Positions 1 to 9,869 of a stretch of 46,519 bases of DNA are shown in pieces; the first letter of the stretch is position 1; every line of letters begins with the position of its first letter. The notes beneath the pieces were generated by a model. That model made no database searches and was not told where the DNA came from. It was given only the letters and a program-made list of their open reading frames with translations. The translations under genes were made by a program, and so were the position numbers. The DNA is from an uncultured Myxococcales bacterium (GTDB lineage: Bacteria > Myxococcota_A > Bradymonadia > UBA7976 > UBA1532). Location: assembly GCA_903847385.1 (NCBI GenBank), contig CAINDO010000456.1:1-46519 (forward strand). The letters run 5' to 3'.

Positions 1-182
1 CGGCGCTCGACGACGCGGACGCCGGCGCGAAGGGCTCCGGCGCCGAGTCCTCCGGCGGCAGCACGGGCTGCAGCGCGGCGCCGGCGCGCGCCCACACCCC
101 GGGGAGCCTGGCCTTCCTCGGCCTGCCCCTGGTCGCGGCGCTGCGGCGCCTGCGACGCCGGACCCCGCGCACGACGGCCTGA
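1..182 (+). CDS. C-terminal part of a surface protein with a MYXO-CTERM-like tail (5' end outside the window)
   Basis: The reading frame is open from base 3 and stops at 180-182, giving about 59 residues. It begins with an Asp/Ala/Gly-rich linker, then a Ser/Gly run followed by a GCSAAP motif, one hydrophobic stretch (GSLAFLGLPLVAAL) and an Arg-rich end (RRLRRR). This Cys, helix, basic-end order is that of the MYXO-CTERM sorting tail, which in Myxococcota is thought to be processed at the Cys by a CPBP-family myxosortase. The body of the protein is missing, so its function cannot be said. The next gene starts 60 bases downstream on the same strand. Confidence 0.7.
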   Translation, partial: ALDDADAGAKGSGAESSGGSTGCSAAPARAHTPGSLAFLGLPLVAALRRLRRRTPRTTA

Positions 183-242
183 GAGGCCGCCCGCCGGCGA
201 GTCTCGTCGCGCGCGGGTTTTGGTGCTATCGAGGCGTTCACC

Positions 243-3200
243 ATGAACGCACGTACACCATCGCTGGCACGCGGCCTCCGAGTGGCCGCCTTGCTCACTC
301 TCCTGCCCATCGCCTGCTTCGACGGCGAGACCCGCATCCTCGCCGAGTCCCCGAACGCGGACGCCGGCGGCGGCGGCAGCGGCGACGGGGGCACCGGGGG
401 CGGTGCTGGGGCCGGCGGCGGCGCGGCCTGGCCGGACGATGCCTGCCGGTTCGAGATCACCGCCGACGACCTGTCCGGCTTCGAGGGCGATCCCGGGCGC
501 TGGACCGCCCGCGAGGGCCGCATCACGGCGGCCGGCGACGCGGTGGCCGGCACCGACCGTTCGCTGCTCCTGCGGGGTGCTGAAGAGACCTGCTCGGCGT
601 TCACGGCCAGCGTGATGTTCACGCACGCGCCCGGGGCGTTCCCGATGCTGCTCGGACGCGTCACCGCCGACGGGCAGTGGGTCGGCGTCGGGTACGACGG
701 CGCCTATGGCAACCTGACCGCCACGAACGGCCTGGGCACCGAGCTGCGCGACCGCATCGGCGACCTCGACCCGGTGGACCTCACGCCCGGGGCGGAGTAC
801 CGCCTGGAGATGCGCGTCTTGGACCACGCCGTGCTCGGCCTCCTGTTCGACGCCGCGGCCGAGACCCCCATCGCGCTGGTGCAGGGCCCCACGGCCGAGC
901 TGCAGGGTCCGGGGCGGATCGGCCTCTACGAGGCGGCGGGCATCTCCGTTCGATTCGGCACGCTGCGCGCCGAGCCCGAGGCCGCGGTGAGCCCCGCCGA
1001 CGCCCTCCCCGACCTCCGCGTCGACTCCGCCCGGGTGCTGGGACCGCAGACGCTGCTGGTCACGCTGACGCCGGGCCAGGCCACGGCCGTCGAGGTGGCC
1101 TCGGCGGAGGGGTTCAGCGTCGAGGCCGGCGGGCGGACGCGGGCGGTCAGCCGCGCCGAGGTGCGGCCGGGGACGACCCGCGAGCTCCTGCTCGCGCTGG
1201 CCGAGCCCGTGGAAGGGCGCGACCTCGTGAAGCTCGGCTACGACCCCGCGCTCGGGGGCGTGCGTGACGCGGCGCAGCGACCGCTGACGGCGGCCGAGGC
1301 GCTGCCCGTCGTGAACCTGCTGCACGCGGACGGCGTCTTCGCGCCCTTTGAGGAGACCTTCGAGGGTGACGCCGTGCCGCGCAGTTGGAGCGTCGTGCAG
1401 CCCGAGGCGTTCACCGTGAGCCGCGGCGAGGTGCGCGTGGCGCCGACGGACGCCTACGCGACGGGGGCCATGCTGCTGCGTCCCATCGCCGAGCGCCACC
1501 GGGACGCCACCGTGACCATGGACTTCCGGTACACGCGGGAGCCGAGCCGCGGCCTCGGTCGCATCGAGGCCGTCGCCGCCCTGCGGGCCCGCAGCTTCGC
1601 CTCGGCGCAGTACCAGGCCGCGCTGAGCATCGAGACCGACCGCGCGCGGCTCTGGTTGCGCCACATGGCCGGGGGCCAGGCCACGGAGCTCGCCACCACG
1701 GATGTGCCCCTGGGCCGCGTGCCCGCCGACACGCCGCTCTCGCTGACCTTCAGCGCCACGGGGCCGCTCCTGACCGCCACGCTCGCCGACGCCGCCGGTG
1801 CGATGCTCGCGCGCACGGCCGCCCAGGACACCCGCATCCCCGGGGCCGGCCCCGCCGGCGTGACGGGACAGTGGGATGGCACCGTCTTCATCGACCGCGT
1901 GTCGATCGGCCCCGCCGAGGCGCCGCCGCCGTTCATCGCCGACGCCCGGGTGAGGGCGGAGACGCCGGACCGCGTCGACGTGCGGGTCATGTCCACCACC
2001 CCGTTGCGGGCGGGCTCCCCGGCCGGCTTCACGGTCTGGGCCGGCGACCGGCGCACGGTCGAGGCGGTCACGGTCACGGAGTCCGGCCTGAGCCTGCGCA
2101 TCTCCGGCCCGACCATTCAGCGCGGGCAGACCGTCGTGCTCGCCTACGACGCGGCCGCCGGCGACGTCACGGACTCGGCCGAGCCGGCCCGGCCCCTGAC
2201 GGGCGTGGACGCCCTGCCCGTGCTCAACGAGGCCGCACCGGGCAACGAGCTGGCCGTCGCGGGCGCGCGCCTCGTCACGCCGCACACGCTGGATCTGCTG
2301 ACCACCGACGATGGCGCGCTGCCGATCCGGGTCGACGGCGACCCCGCGCCCGCGGTCCGGGTCGAGGTCGACCGTGCCCCCGCCGAGGTCGTGCGCGCCT
2401 ACGCCCTCGGCGCGCCCCACGGCAACGTGCTGCGCGTGACCTTGCGCGAAGACGTCCGGGCCGGACAGGACGTGACCGTCGCCTACACCGCAGGCGGTGC
2501 GGGCCGCGTGCTCGACGCACAGGACCGCGAAATGCGCGGCTTCGTGGGTGCGCCCGTGACTTGGGCCGTGCCGCAGTGGCCGTCCGTGCCCGCGTCCGCC
2601 GATGCCTTCGACCGCCCGGACGTCGACCTCGGGCTGGACAACGGCTGGTTGCCGGCCACGGAGGGCCTCTGGTCCATCGAGGACTCGACCGCCGTCTACC
2701 AGGGCGCCGGCGTGGAGAGCCTGGATCCCCGGGCGTCCCGGCCCGGGCTCGTCGGCCCACGCTACATCGTCTCGACGACGGTGTGGTCGAGCGCCTTCGA
2801 TCCGGCGCAGTCGCAGCCCGTGGCCTGGGTGTTCGGCAGCCTGACCCGGGCGGACCCGCGTCGCCCCGTCGGCGTCCAGGCCGGCTTCGACTTCTCCGCC
2901 CGCGCGCTCATGCTGCAGACGCCGGACGGCGCGACGACCTACGGCCCGGCCGCCCCCGCCGAGACGAACGCGGGCCCCGGCGCGCGTGTGCATTTGCGGC
3001 TCGAGGTCCACGGCCGCGCCGTCCGAGCACAGGCCACGGACGACGCGGGCCGGACCCTGTCCTTCGCTCAGGTCTTCCTGCCGACGGAGCCGGCCCCCGG
3101 CGAGCTCGGCATCGCCGGCAGCGCCCGGGCGCGCGTGCTCTACTTCGACGACTTCGCCGTCGAGGACCCGGCGGGCGAGGCCCCCAACATGCTCGTGACC

Positions 3201-5864
3201 GACCTGCGCATCACCCCCGACAGCCCGAACGCCGTGCTGCTCCAGGCGGCGACCTCTCTGGGGGCGGCGGGTGAGCTCCTCACCGGCGGCGGGCCCCGCG
3301 GGTTCCGGGTCGAGGTCGACGGGGAACTGCGCGGCGTCGTCGCCGCCGAGGGCGTCGGGAGCGGTCTGCGTGTGCACTTCGCCGGCCCCCCGGTCGCGCG
3401 GCGCCAGCGCGTCACGCTCGCCTACGACGACCGCCAGGGCGACGTCCACGACGCCAGCCAGCCCATCGCACGCCCGCTCGACGGCTTCCCCGCGCGCACG
3501 GCGGACAACGGCGCCGCGGTCGGTGCCGACCTCTTCGTCGTGACGGCGGAGACCGTCGCCCCCTGGGCGGTGGACCTGGTGATGAACGACGAGGCCGCGC
3601 TGCCCGCCCGCGGCGAAGCGGACGTGGCCACGGCCTTCACGCTGCTGGCCGACGACGTGAGCGTGCCGGTCCGTGCGGTGCTGCCCCTCCCCGGCCGGGA
3701 CCCCCGCGTGCGTCTGGTGCTGGGCGCGGCTCTGTCCGCGGGGCAGCGCGTGCGCGTCACCTACGTCGGCGGCGGCGCCGGCGCGCGCCTGCTCGACGCC
3801 GACGGCGCCGAGCTGCAGGCCCCGGATGCGCTCGAGGTCGGCAACACGCTCGAGCCCGCCGCGGACTTCGAGCCGTTCCGCGACACGTTCGGCGGGGTCG
3901 GCGCCGGCATCGTGAACGGCTGGCTGGCCGCCCCCGAGCACGACTGGTCGCGCAACGCGGGGGACGCCGTGCTGTCCTCGGAGGACGAGGGCCTGGAGGG
4001 CATGCTGCTGCGCCCCGCCGAAGAGGCCGAGACGCACGTGGTCGTCGCGACGAGCTTCCGGCCGAATCCGCCCCCCGTGGGCGCGCTCATCGCCGGCGTC
4101 GCGGCCCGGATCGCGCCGGGACGCGGCTATCGATTCCTGATCGAGCCCGAGAACGCCGAGCGCGCCGGACTCACGCTGGTGAAGGCCGACGAGATGGGCA
4201 TCCGCGTGCTCGGGCGCACCTCGCTGCCCGCGCTGACGGCCGGGGAGGATCATCGCCTGGTCGTCCGGGCGCATGGGCCCGTGCTCCAGGCCACGCTCTC
4301 CCGCGAGGGCGACGCCTCGCCCCTGGCGCGCCTGCTCGTCATCGACCCGACGCCCCTCGGCGCGGGCCAGCACGGCGTCCTGGGTCGCACGGTGGGCCAG
4401 GTGCGTTTCCACGAGGTCTCCATCGCGCCGGCCACCGGCTACCCGGCGCGGGTCGTCGCGACGTCCGCCCGGGCTTACACCTACGCGCCCGACACGGTGC
4501 GGGTGACGCTCGAGGGCGCCGCCCCCATCGCCCTCGCCGACGGCGGCGGCTTTGCGGTCACCGTGGATGCGGCGCCGCGCGCGGTCCTCGGCGTGATCCA
4601 GGACGCGACCGGCGTGGACCTTCGTGTCGATGGGCCGCCGCTGACGCCCGGCCAGGACATCCGGGTGCGATTCGACCCGACACTCGGCTACATCTACGAC
4701 GACTCCGCCGTGCCCCAAGCGCTCGGCGCGTTCGAGGATCTGCCCGTCGACGTCGTCGAGGCGCCGCTGCTCTTGTCCGCCGAGGCGGTGGGCGCCAACC
4801 TGGTCGCGCTGGACTTCGCGTTGTCGCCCGCCCAAGGCGCCCTCGGTGTCGAGGGCGACGGCGGCCTGCGGGTCGACGTGCGCGCCCCGGTGCTCGGGCC
4901 CGCCCCGGTGGCCTTCGGCATCGACGAGGTCTGGCTCGACCCGGCCGGCGGAGGCCAGCGCCTCTTCGTGGCCACCACGGACGACCTGCCGCCCGGCGCC
5001 GAGGTGCGCCTCTCGACGGCGCAGCGCCCCGGGAACCAGGTCGTCGACGCCCTGGGCACCCCGCTGGCGGACTTCGGCGTCGAGGCCGTCGGCGACGCCG
5101 CCACCGCGACCGCAGGTGGTCCTTTTCCCGATATATACTCACATGACTGGCGGTCGGAGGACCCCTGGGCCTACCACGGCCCGGTCGACGCCTGGACACC
5201 GCTGCCCGGCGCGCTGGTCGGCACGGGCGCCCGCGTCGCCGAGGGCGCGATCACGGCCCTCGCCCCCCCCGCGACGAGCGGCCGCGACCTGCGCGTGTCC
5301 GCCGACTTCGAGGTCGACGCGGACGTGACGCCCTTCGGCCGCCCGGCCTACCCGCGGGTCATCGCCCGCGGCTACAACGATGGCACCTGGCTGGGCTGCT
5401 TCGTGCGCAACGACCTGCCGCGCGTGCCCCTCCGCGACGCCGAGGGCGCCATCGTCGGCGCCATCGACGCCGCGTCCCCGGCGCTCGTCTGCGGCCGCCG
5501 TCTGGACTTCGGTCCGCCCCGCCTGTTCGAGGACTGCCGCATGCAGTTCTACGACACGGTCGCCGGGCAGCCCACCGTGCGCTACGACTGGGCGGCCTTC
5601 GCGAATGCGCCGCACCGGCTCGAGGTCGCGGTCCTCGGCCACGCCCTTCGCGCCAGGCTGCTCCGCCTGGAGGCGGGCGGCCCGGTCGTCGTGGCCGCGG
5701 TCGACGTCCCGGAGATCGGCGACGACCTGAACGCCGGCCTGCCCGGCGTGGGCGCCGGCGACGGCGGCACCGTGCGCTACACGGCGTTCAGCGTGTCCCC
5801 GAGCGGCCCGGACGACTTCACGCCGCTCGACGCCGCCTACGCCCCGAGCGGCGAGTGCCGCTGA
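243..5864 (+). CDS. Giant secreted lipoprotein with alternating jelly-roll-like and SwmB-like repeats
   Basis: 1873 residues. The start is supported by GAGG at 231-234, eight bases before the ATG. The N-terminus is a lipoprotein signal (lipobox LPIAC, Cys about residue 25), followed by a Gly/Ala/Asp linker. The body alternates two modules. One is about 180 residues, begins with phrases such as FEETFEGD or FRDTFGG, and looks like a concanavalin/LamG-type beta sandwich. The other is about 90 residues, contains RRGQ/TPGQ-type turns then VxLAYD and a VxDxxxPxRPL ending, and resembles SwmB-type repeats. I count about five cycles. No catalytic motif is visible, so an adhesive or structural surface role is inferred. 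Close to residue 1625 the DNA has a short AT-rich patch (5119-5147) unlike the rest of the gene. The domain names are pattern-based guesses. Confidence 0.85.
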   Translation: MNARTPSLARGLRVAALLTLLPIACFDGETRILAESPNADAGGGGSGDGGTGGGAGAGGGAAWPDDACRFEITADDLSGFEGDPGRWTAREGRITAAGDAVAGTDRSLLLRGAEETCSAFTASVMFTHAPGAFPMLLGRVTADGQWVGVGYDGAYGNLTATNGLGTELRDRIGDLDPVDLTPGAEYRLEMRVLDHAVLGLLFDAAAETPIALVQGPTAELQGPGRIGLYEAAGISVRFGTLRAEPEAAVSPADALPDLRVDSARVLGPQTLLVTLTPGQATAVEVASAEGFSVEAGGRTRAVSRAEVRPGTTRELLLALAEPVEGRDLVKLGYDPALGGVRDAAQRPLTAAEALPVVNLLHADGVFAPFEETFEGDAVPRSWSVVQPEAFTVSRGEVRVAPTDAYATGAMLLRPIAERHRDATVTMDFRYTREPSRGLGRIEAVAALRARSFASAQYQAALSIETDRARLWLRHMAGGQATELATTDVPLGRVPADTPLSLTFSATGPLLTATLADAAGAMLARTAAQDTRIPGAGPAGVTGQWDGTVFIDRVSIGPAEAPPPFIADARVRAETPDRVDVRVMSTTPLRAGSPAGFTVWAGDRRTVEAVTVTESGLSLRISGPTIQRGQTVVLAYDAAAGDVTDSAEPARPLTGVDALPVLNEAAPGNELAVAGARLVTPHTLDLLTTDDGALPIRVDGDPAPAVRVEVDRAPAEVVRAYALGAPHGNVLRVTLREDVRAGQDVTVAYTAGGAGRVLDAQDREMRGFVGAPVTWAVPQWPSVPASADAFDRPDVDLGLDNGWLPATEGLWSIEDSTAVYQGAGVESLDPRASRPGLVGPRYIVSTTVWSSAFDPAQSQPVAWVFGSLTRADPRRPVGVQAGFDFSARALMLQTPDGATTYGPAAPAETNAGPGARVHLRLEVHGRAVRAQATDDAGRTLSFAQVFLPTEPAPGELGIAGSARARVLYFDDFAVEDPAGEAPNMLVTDLRITPDSPNAVLLQAATSLGAAGELLTGGGPRGFRVEVDGELRGVVAAEGVGSGLRVHFAGPPVARRQRVTLAYDDRQGDVHDASQPIARPLDGFPARTADNGAAVGADLFVVTAETVAPWAVDLVMNDEAALPARGEADVATAFTLLADDVSVPVRAVLPLPGRDPRVRLVLGAALSAGQRVRVTYVGGGAGARLLDADGAELQAPDALEVGNTLEPAADFEPFRDTFGGVGAGIVNGWLAAPEHDWSRNAGDAVLSSEDEGLEGMLLRPAEEAETHVVVATSFRPNPPPVGALIAGVAARIAPGRGYRFLIEPENAERAGLTLVKADEMGIRVLGRTSLPALTAGEDHRLVVRAHGPVLQATLSREGDASPLARLLVIDPTPLGAGQHGVLGRTVGQVRFHEVSIAPATGYPARVVATSARAYTYAPDTVRVTLEGAAPIALADGGGFAVTVDAAPRAVLGVIQDATGVDLRVDGPPLTPGQDIRVRFDPTLGYIYDDSAVPQALGAFEDLPVDVVEAPLLLSAEAVGANLVALDFALSPAQGALGVEGDGGLRVDVRAPVLGPAPVAFGIDEVWLDPAGGGQRLFVATTDDLPPGAEVRLSTAQRPGNQVVDALGTPLADFGVEAVGDAATATAGGPFPDIYSHDWRSEDPWAYHGPVDAWTPLPGALVGTGARVAEGAITALAPPATSGRDLRVSADFEVDADVTPFGRPAYPRVIARGYNDGTWLGCFVRNDLPRVPLRDAEGAIVGAIDAASPALVCGRRLDFGPPRLFEDCRMQFYDTVAGQPTVRYDWAAFANAPHRLEVAVLGHALRARLLRLEAGGPVVVAAVDVPEIGDDLNAGLPGVGAGDGGTVRYTAFSVSPSGPDDFTPLDAAYAPSGECR

Positions 5865-5888
5865 GGCGGGCCCGACCCCCTCGGGGCA

Positions 5889-8800
5889 TCAGGGCACGCG
5901 CGGCCACTCCACGCCCACGGCCGGGAGGCCGACGGCGTCGCAGTCGTCGCCGTTGAGCAGGTAGAGCTGGTAGTCGAGCCGCTCGTCCCCCAACACCGTG
6001 TTCACGGCGAGGGGCATGACCCGGACGAAGAAGGTCCGCGGATCCACGGACTCCTCGACCACGATGCACTGCTTGGCCACACCGCGGGAGACCTCGCTGG
6101 TGGCCGCATGAAGCACCATGTCGGCGTCGTAGATCTCGATGAAGAGGTCGCCGTCGTCGCCGTAGGTGAACGACGTCAGCACCGTGCGCAGCAGGCCGGC
6201 GGGCACGTCGATCTGGAACCAGTCCTCGTCGCGGGGCGAGCGGTCACAGATCCACTGCGTGCCGCGCCCGTTGACCTGGCCGATGCCCAGGTACTCGGCG
6301 GCGGCGCTGTCGTTGTTCGGCTCGTCCGGATCGTCGCTGCACATGAACTCGCGGGGCTCGAAGGTCACCGAGAGGTCGTAGCGGCTGTTGGGCTGGCCGT
6401 TGGCGTAGACGTGGATGAAGTACCGCGCCGCGGGCCGGTTGCGCAGCTGGACGGTCTCGCCGTCGATGGCGCCGTGCCCGTCCGGCTGGCCGGCGTTCTC
6501 GGGCAGCACGGAGCCCTCGCGGATGACGTCGACGTCCAGATCACCCTGGGTCTGCAGGAAGTTCAGGCTGATGGTCAGCGTGCCCTCGGTGTCGGTCTCG
6601 ACGACGTACCAGTCCGTGTCCCCGTCGGCGCCGCACAGCGTCAGGTCCGGCTGGTTCCCGGGCTGCACGAGCGACGCGGTGAGCTGCTGCTCGTTGCCCC
6701 CGCCGCGCTCGAACACGTCCTCCTGGCAGGGGATCGGCGAGGTCGTGCGGTTGAGCACCAGGCTGTACTGCGTCTGCGTCATGGCCACGCCGGAGACGGA
6801 GATGTAGTAGGTGCCCGCCGCGAGCTGCCGCGCCCGCGCGACGTTCTCGGCCTGGTTGTTGCGACCGGCCAGGCCCACGACCTGACCGCGCGCGTCGCGG
6901 ATCTCGATGCGCGTGTCGCCCGCGAGCACGGCGTCCTGGCGGACCACCCGGGCCACGATCTCGTCGTTGGCGGTCACGTCGAAGCGGAACCAGTCCTGCT
7001 CGCCGCTGCACAGCCACAGGTCGGGGAGCGCCAGGTCGACGTCGGGCACGAGCTCCGTGCCGTTGCCGTCGAACCGGGGCCGGACGAGGTCGGGGCGACC
7101 CATCAGGTCGAACGCGCGGTTGAGCTGGTCGTTGGGCTCGGCGAGGTCGTCCTGGCAGAGCGCGCGGTCGCGATCGACCCCCACGGTCAGGGTGTAGCGG
7201 GCCGTCTGGTCGGCGTTCGCGCCGAGCACGCGGATGTAGTAGATCCCGTCCAGGATCGCCGCGTTGAAGCGGGGGATCTCGAACGCGTAGGTCCGCGTGC
7301 CGTCGTTCCCCTGCTGGAACACGTTGGGCTGGAAGACGGGCAGCGTGTCCGGCGTGGGCGCGCCGGGCCCGAAGACGGCGAAGTCCAGGTCACCCATGCC
7401 GGCGGCGGCGTCCAGGCGGACGCTCAGGCCGTCGCGGGCGCCCATGCGCACGGCGTACCAGTCGTCGTCCCCCGGGCAGATGCTGTGGTCCTCGAGCGTC
7501 GTCTCCTGCTGGAGCTGCGGCAGAGAGATCGAAGTCGCGTTGATGGCCGAGTCGTCCCCGGCGCCGGACTCGCCGGGGTCCGGGAGGCAGCCGCCCGGCG
7601 GGGCGAGGTCGACGACGAGCCGGTAAGTGTTCTCGGCGAGGCCGCGGGGCTGGACCTCGAGCGTCCAGTGGCCCGCGGGGGCGGACACGCCGGCGCCTGC
7701 GACCGGGTAGCGGATGTCCTCGTTGTCGGCAGCGCCGGCGCTCTCGGCCACGGCCTGGTCGTCGGCGTCGTAGAGGCGGAAGTCCAGGTCGCCGTCGGCG
7801 TGCGAGAACTCCAGGCGGGCGTGGATCTCCCAGCCGTCCTCCGGGGTCTCGAAGCGGAAGAAGTCCGAGTCGAGCTGGCAGGCGCTGAAGGCCATGGGGC
7901 CGGAGTCGAAGTGCGTGCCGTTGGCGAACGCCAGGGGCCGCGCGCCAGCGACGTTGTCGTTGGGCTCCTGCGCGTCGTCGCGACAGCCGGCCTCGCAGCG
8001 CGCGGTGTCGGCGTTGCAGAACTCGCCCGCGGCGCAGTCGTCGTGCTGGGCGCAGGGGCGGTGGCACTGGAAGTCGACGCAGTACCAGCCCGGGCCGTTG
8101 CGCATCACGCACAGCTCGTCCGTCTGGCAGCCGGCGCCGCACTCGCGGTTCTCCTGGCAGTAGCTGCCCTGGGGGCAGTTGTCCGGCTCGGTGCGGCAGC
8201 CCGTCGCGCACTGACCGGCCGCGCCGCAGAACTGCGTGTTCGGGCACTCGGCGTCCGAGCCGCAGGAGCGGAATCCGCAGGCGCGCGTGTCGGCGTTGCA
8301 GAACTGACCGCCCGGGCAGGCGCGGGGCGCGTCGAGCCGGCAACCGAGCGCGCAGTGGCCGTCGGCCCCGCAGTACTGCTCGTCCGGGCAGTCGTCGTCG
8401 ATGGCGCAGCGGCTCTCGCAGGGGTTGGGGTTGGTGCAGAACGGCACCCCCTCGAGCACGTCCCCGCGGCACGCGCCGGGCAGCACGCCGCTGCAGGCGT
8501 TGTCCGCGCTGCAGCAGACCACGGCCACCGTGCAGTCGTGCGTGTCCGGGTCGCAGAGCTGGCGCCGCCCGTCCATCGTGAGCGGGCACTCGTCCGGATC
8601 GGTCACCTTGCAGCCCTCGACGCAGTCGCCATCGCTGCAGTACGTGTTGGGCGGGCAGGCCGAATCCGACATGCAGCGCATGTCCAGCACGCAGGCGTGC
8701 GTGTCGTCACAAAGGTAGGGCTCGTTGCAGTCGTTGGGCGACTGCCGGCAGCCGGGTTTGCACGCGCCCGTTTCGGCGTCCGCTGCCCGGTCGCAGTAGT

Positions 8801-9062
8801 AGCCGTTCGGACAGCTCGGGTCGTCCGTGCAATGGTTCAGGTCGGGGCCGCTGCCGCCGACGGGCAGGTCACCACCCGCGCCACCGCCCACGCCGCCGCC
8901 CGGTCCGGCGTCGCCGCCGCTCCCGCTGCCGCCGGTGCCGAACGGATCCATGTCGGCGGCGCCGCCAGCGTTTCCGCCGCCGCCGCCACCGCCGTCGCCG
9001 CCGCAGGCTCCGACGAAGAGAGCCGCCCCCCACACAAACGCACGCATCGAGCGTCGATCCAT
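5889..9062 (-). CDS. Lipoprotein with Cys-rich repeats and about five PPC domains
   Basis: 1057 residues. The start at 9062 is chosen because a GGGGGA ribosome site lies just upstream and the signal peptide then begins at once; an upstream in-frame start would add 13 unlikely residues. The lipobox VGAC puts the lipidated Cys at residue 20, followed by a Gly-rich spacer to about 75. Residues about 78-360 are Cys-rich, with repeated CPxxxYC and CPGGQFC-like units. From about 365 on come roughly five bacterial pre-peptidase C-terminal (PPC, PF04151-type) domains, recognised by EPND, DxDWxxF and HADGDLD motifs. PPC domains are usually non-catalytic beta sandwiches on secreted proteins. No protease domain is present. 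It is the last gene of a minus-strand run and ends 24 bases from the convergent giant lipoprotein. Confidence 0.88.
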   Translation of the reverse strand: MDRRSMRAFVWGAALFVGACGGDGGGGGGGNAGGAADMDPFGTGGSGSGGDAGPGGGVGGGAGGDLPVGGSGPDLNHCTDDPSCPNGYYCDRAADAETGACKPGCRQSPNDCNEPYLCDDTHACVLDMRCMSDSACPPNTYCSDGDCVEGCKVTDPDECPLTMDGRRQLCDPDTHDCTVAVVCCSADNACSGVLPGACRGDVLEGVPFCTNPNPCESRCAIDDDCPDEQYCGADGHCALGCRLDAPRACPGGQFCNADTRACGFRSCGSDAECPNTQFCGAAGQCATGCRTEPDNCPQGSYCQENRECGAGCQTDELCVMRNGPGWYCVDFQCHRPCAQHDDCAAGEFCNADTARCEAGCRDDAQEPNDNVAGARPLAFANGTHFDSGPMAFSACQLDSDFFRFETPEDGWEIHARLEFSHADGDLDFRLYDADDQAVAESAGAADNEDIRYPVAGAGVSAPAGHWTLEVQPRGLAENTYRLVVDLAPPGGCLPDPGESGAGDDSAINATSISLPQLQQETTLEDHSICPGDDDWYAVRMGARDGLSVRLDAAAGMGDLDFAVFGPGAPTPDTLPVFQPNVFQQGNDGTRTYAFEIPRFNAAILDGIYYIRVLGANADQTARYTLTVGVDRDRALCQDDLAEPNDQLNRAFDLMGRPDLVRPRFDGNGTELVPDVDLALPDLWLCSGEQDWFRFDVTANDEIVARVVRQDAVLAGDTRIEIRDARGQVVGLAGRNNQAENVARARQLAAGTYYISVSGVAMTQTQYSLVLNRTTSPIPCQEDVFERGGGNEQQLTASLVQPGNQPDLTLCGADGDTDWYVVETDTEGTLTISLNFLQTQGDLDVDVIREGSVLPENAGQPDGHGAIDGETVQLRNRPAARYFIHVYANGQPNSRYDLSVTFEPREFMCSDDPDEPNNDSAAAEYLGIGQVNGRGTQWICDRSPRDEDWFQIDVPAGLLRTVLTSFTYGDDGDLFIEIYDADMVLHAATSEVSRGVAKQCIVVEESVDPRTFFVRVMPLAVNTVLGDERLDYQLYLLNGDDCDAVGLPAVGVEWPRVP

Positions 9063-9155
9063 TGTTCCCCCGTGCAAGTGCCGTCCAATGGCACACGACA
9101 ATTGCAGCGTAGATCAACGCGGAACGCGGGAACAACCATCGTCGCCCGAGGGGCG

Positions 9156-9860
9156 CTATTGGAGCTCGAAGCTGCCCCCACGGCCCTCGCCGACCCAGCG
9201 ACAGGCGGACAGGTCCACGAAGTCCGTGCTGCACAGCCAGAGGGCGCACACGTCCCCGAAGTCTCGCGGCTCGAGGTACTCCGCGACGACCACGCGGTCC
9301 CCGCGGCGCAGCGGGCGGGCGAGCTCCAGGTAGAGCAGTTGGTACGCCCCGCCGCCGCCGAGCGACACGAAGGTCCCCGGCGCGCCCGTCTGCTCGGGCA
9401 TGCCCACCGACGCGTTCTCGCTGCGCCCGATGGACTGATCGAAGGGATCGAAGACCAGGCTCGACAAGACCTTGATGGCCACGCCGTCCAGGCCCTCACC
9501 GAGCACACGCACGCCGTCCAGGTCGCAGCCCGGCGTCGACGGGGACTCGCCCAGCAGCGGGTCGGGGGTGCGGTCGACGATCAGCGCCGTGTAGTGGGGT
9601 GTCCACGGGTCGGTGGCGGGCAGGGCGGCGTCCAGGAGCGGCCCCTCGGCGTCGAAGGCCGGCCGGGCGTCCGGCGGCCCGAGGTCGAAGGCCGCGCCGA
9701 AGTCGTCGAAGCGTCCGGCGTCGTCGTCCGCCTCGGCGACGCAGCGACCGTCCTGGAACACGTAACCGACGCCGCAGTCCTCGCCGGACAGGATGCACGC
9801 CGGCGTCCCGAGCAGGAGCGCGAGCGGCGTGAGGGCCCGAAGGCGGTATCGGCGCGTCAC
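9156..9860 (-). CDS. Predicted lipoprotein of unknown function
   Basis: 234 residues from a GTG start with an AGGG just upstream. The signal peptide ends in a lipobox (GTPAC), followed by a short Cys pair segment (EDCGVGYVFQDGRCV) like those in Myxococcota surface proteins. An Asp/Pro/Ala-rich linker leads to a C-terminal domain of about 140 residues with two more Cys pairs and beta-rich character. I do not recognise this domain; nothing suggests an enzyme. It starts 9 bases after the SDR-like gene stops and is followed after 93 bases by the PPC lipoprotein, so it is probably co-transcribed with both. Confidence 0.72.
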   Translation of the reverse strand: MTRRYRLRALTPLALLLGTPACILSGEDCGVGYVFQDGRCVAEADDDAGRFDDFGAAFDLGPPDARPAFDAEGPLLDAALPATDPWTPHYTALIVDRTPDPLLGESPSTPGCDLDGVRVLGEGLDGVAIKVLSSLVFDPFDQSIGRSENASVGMPEQTGAPGTFVSLGGGGAYQLLYLELARPLRRGDRVVVAEYLEPRDFGDVCALWLCSTDFVDLSACRWVGEGRGGSFELQ

Positions 9861-9869
9861 GTCACGCCC

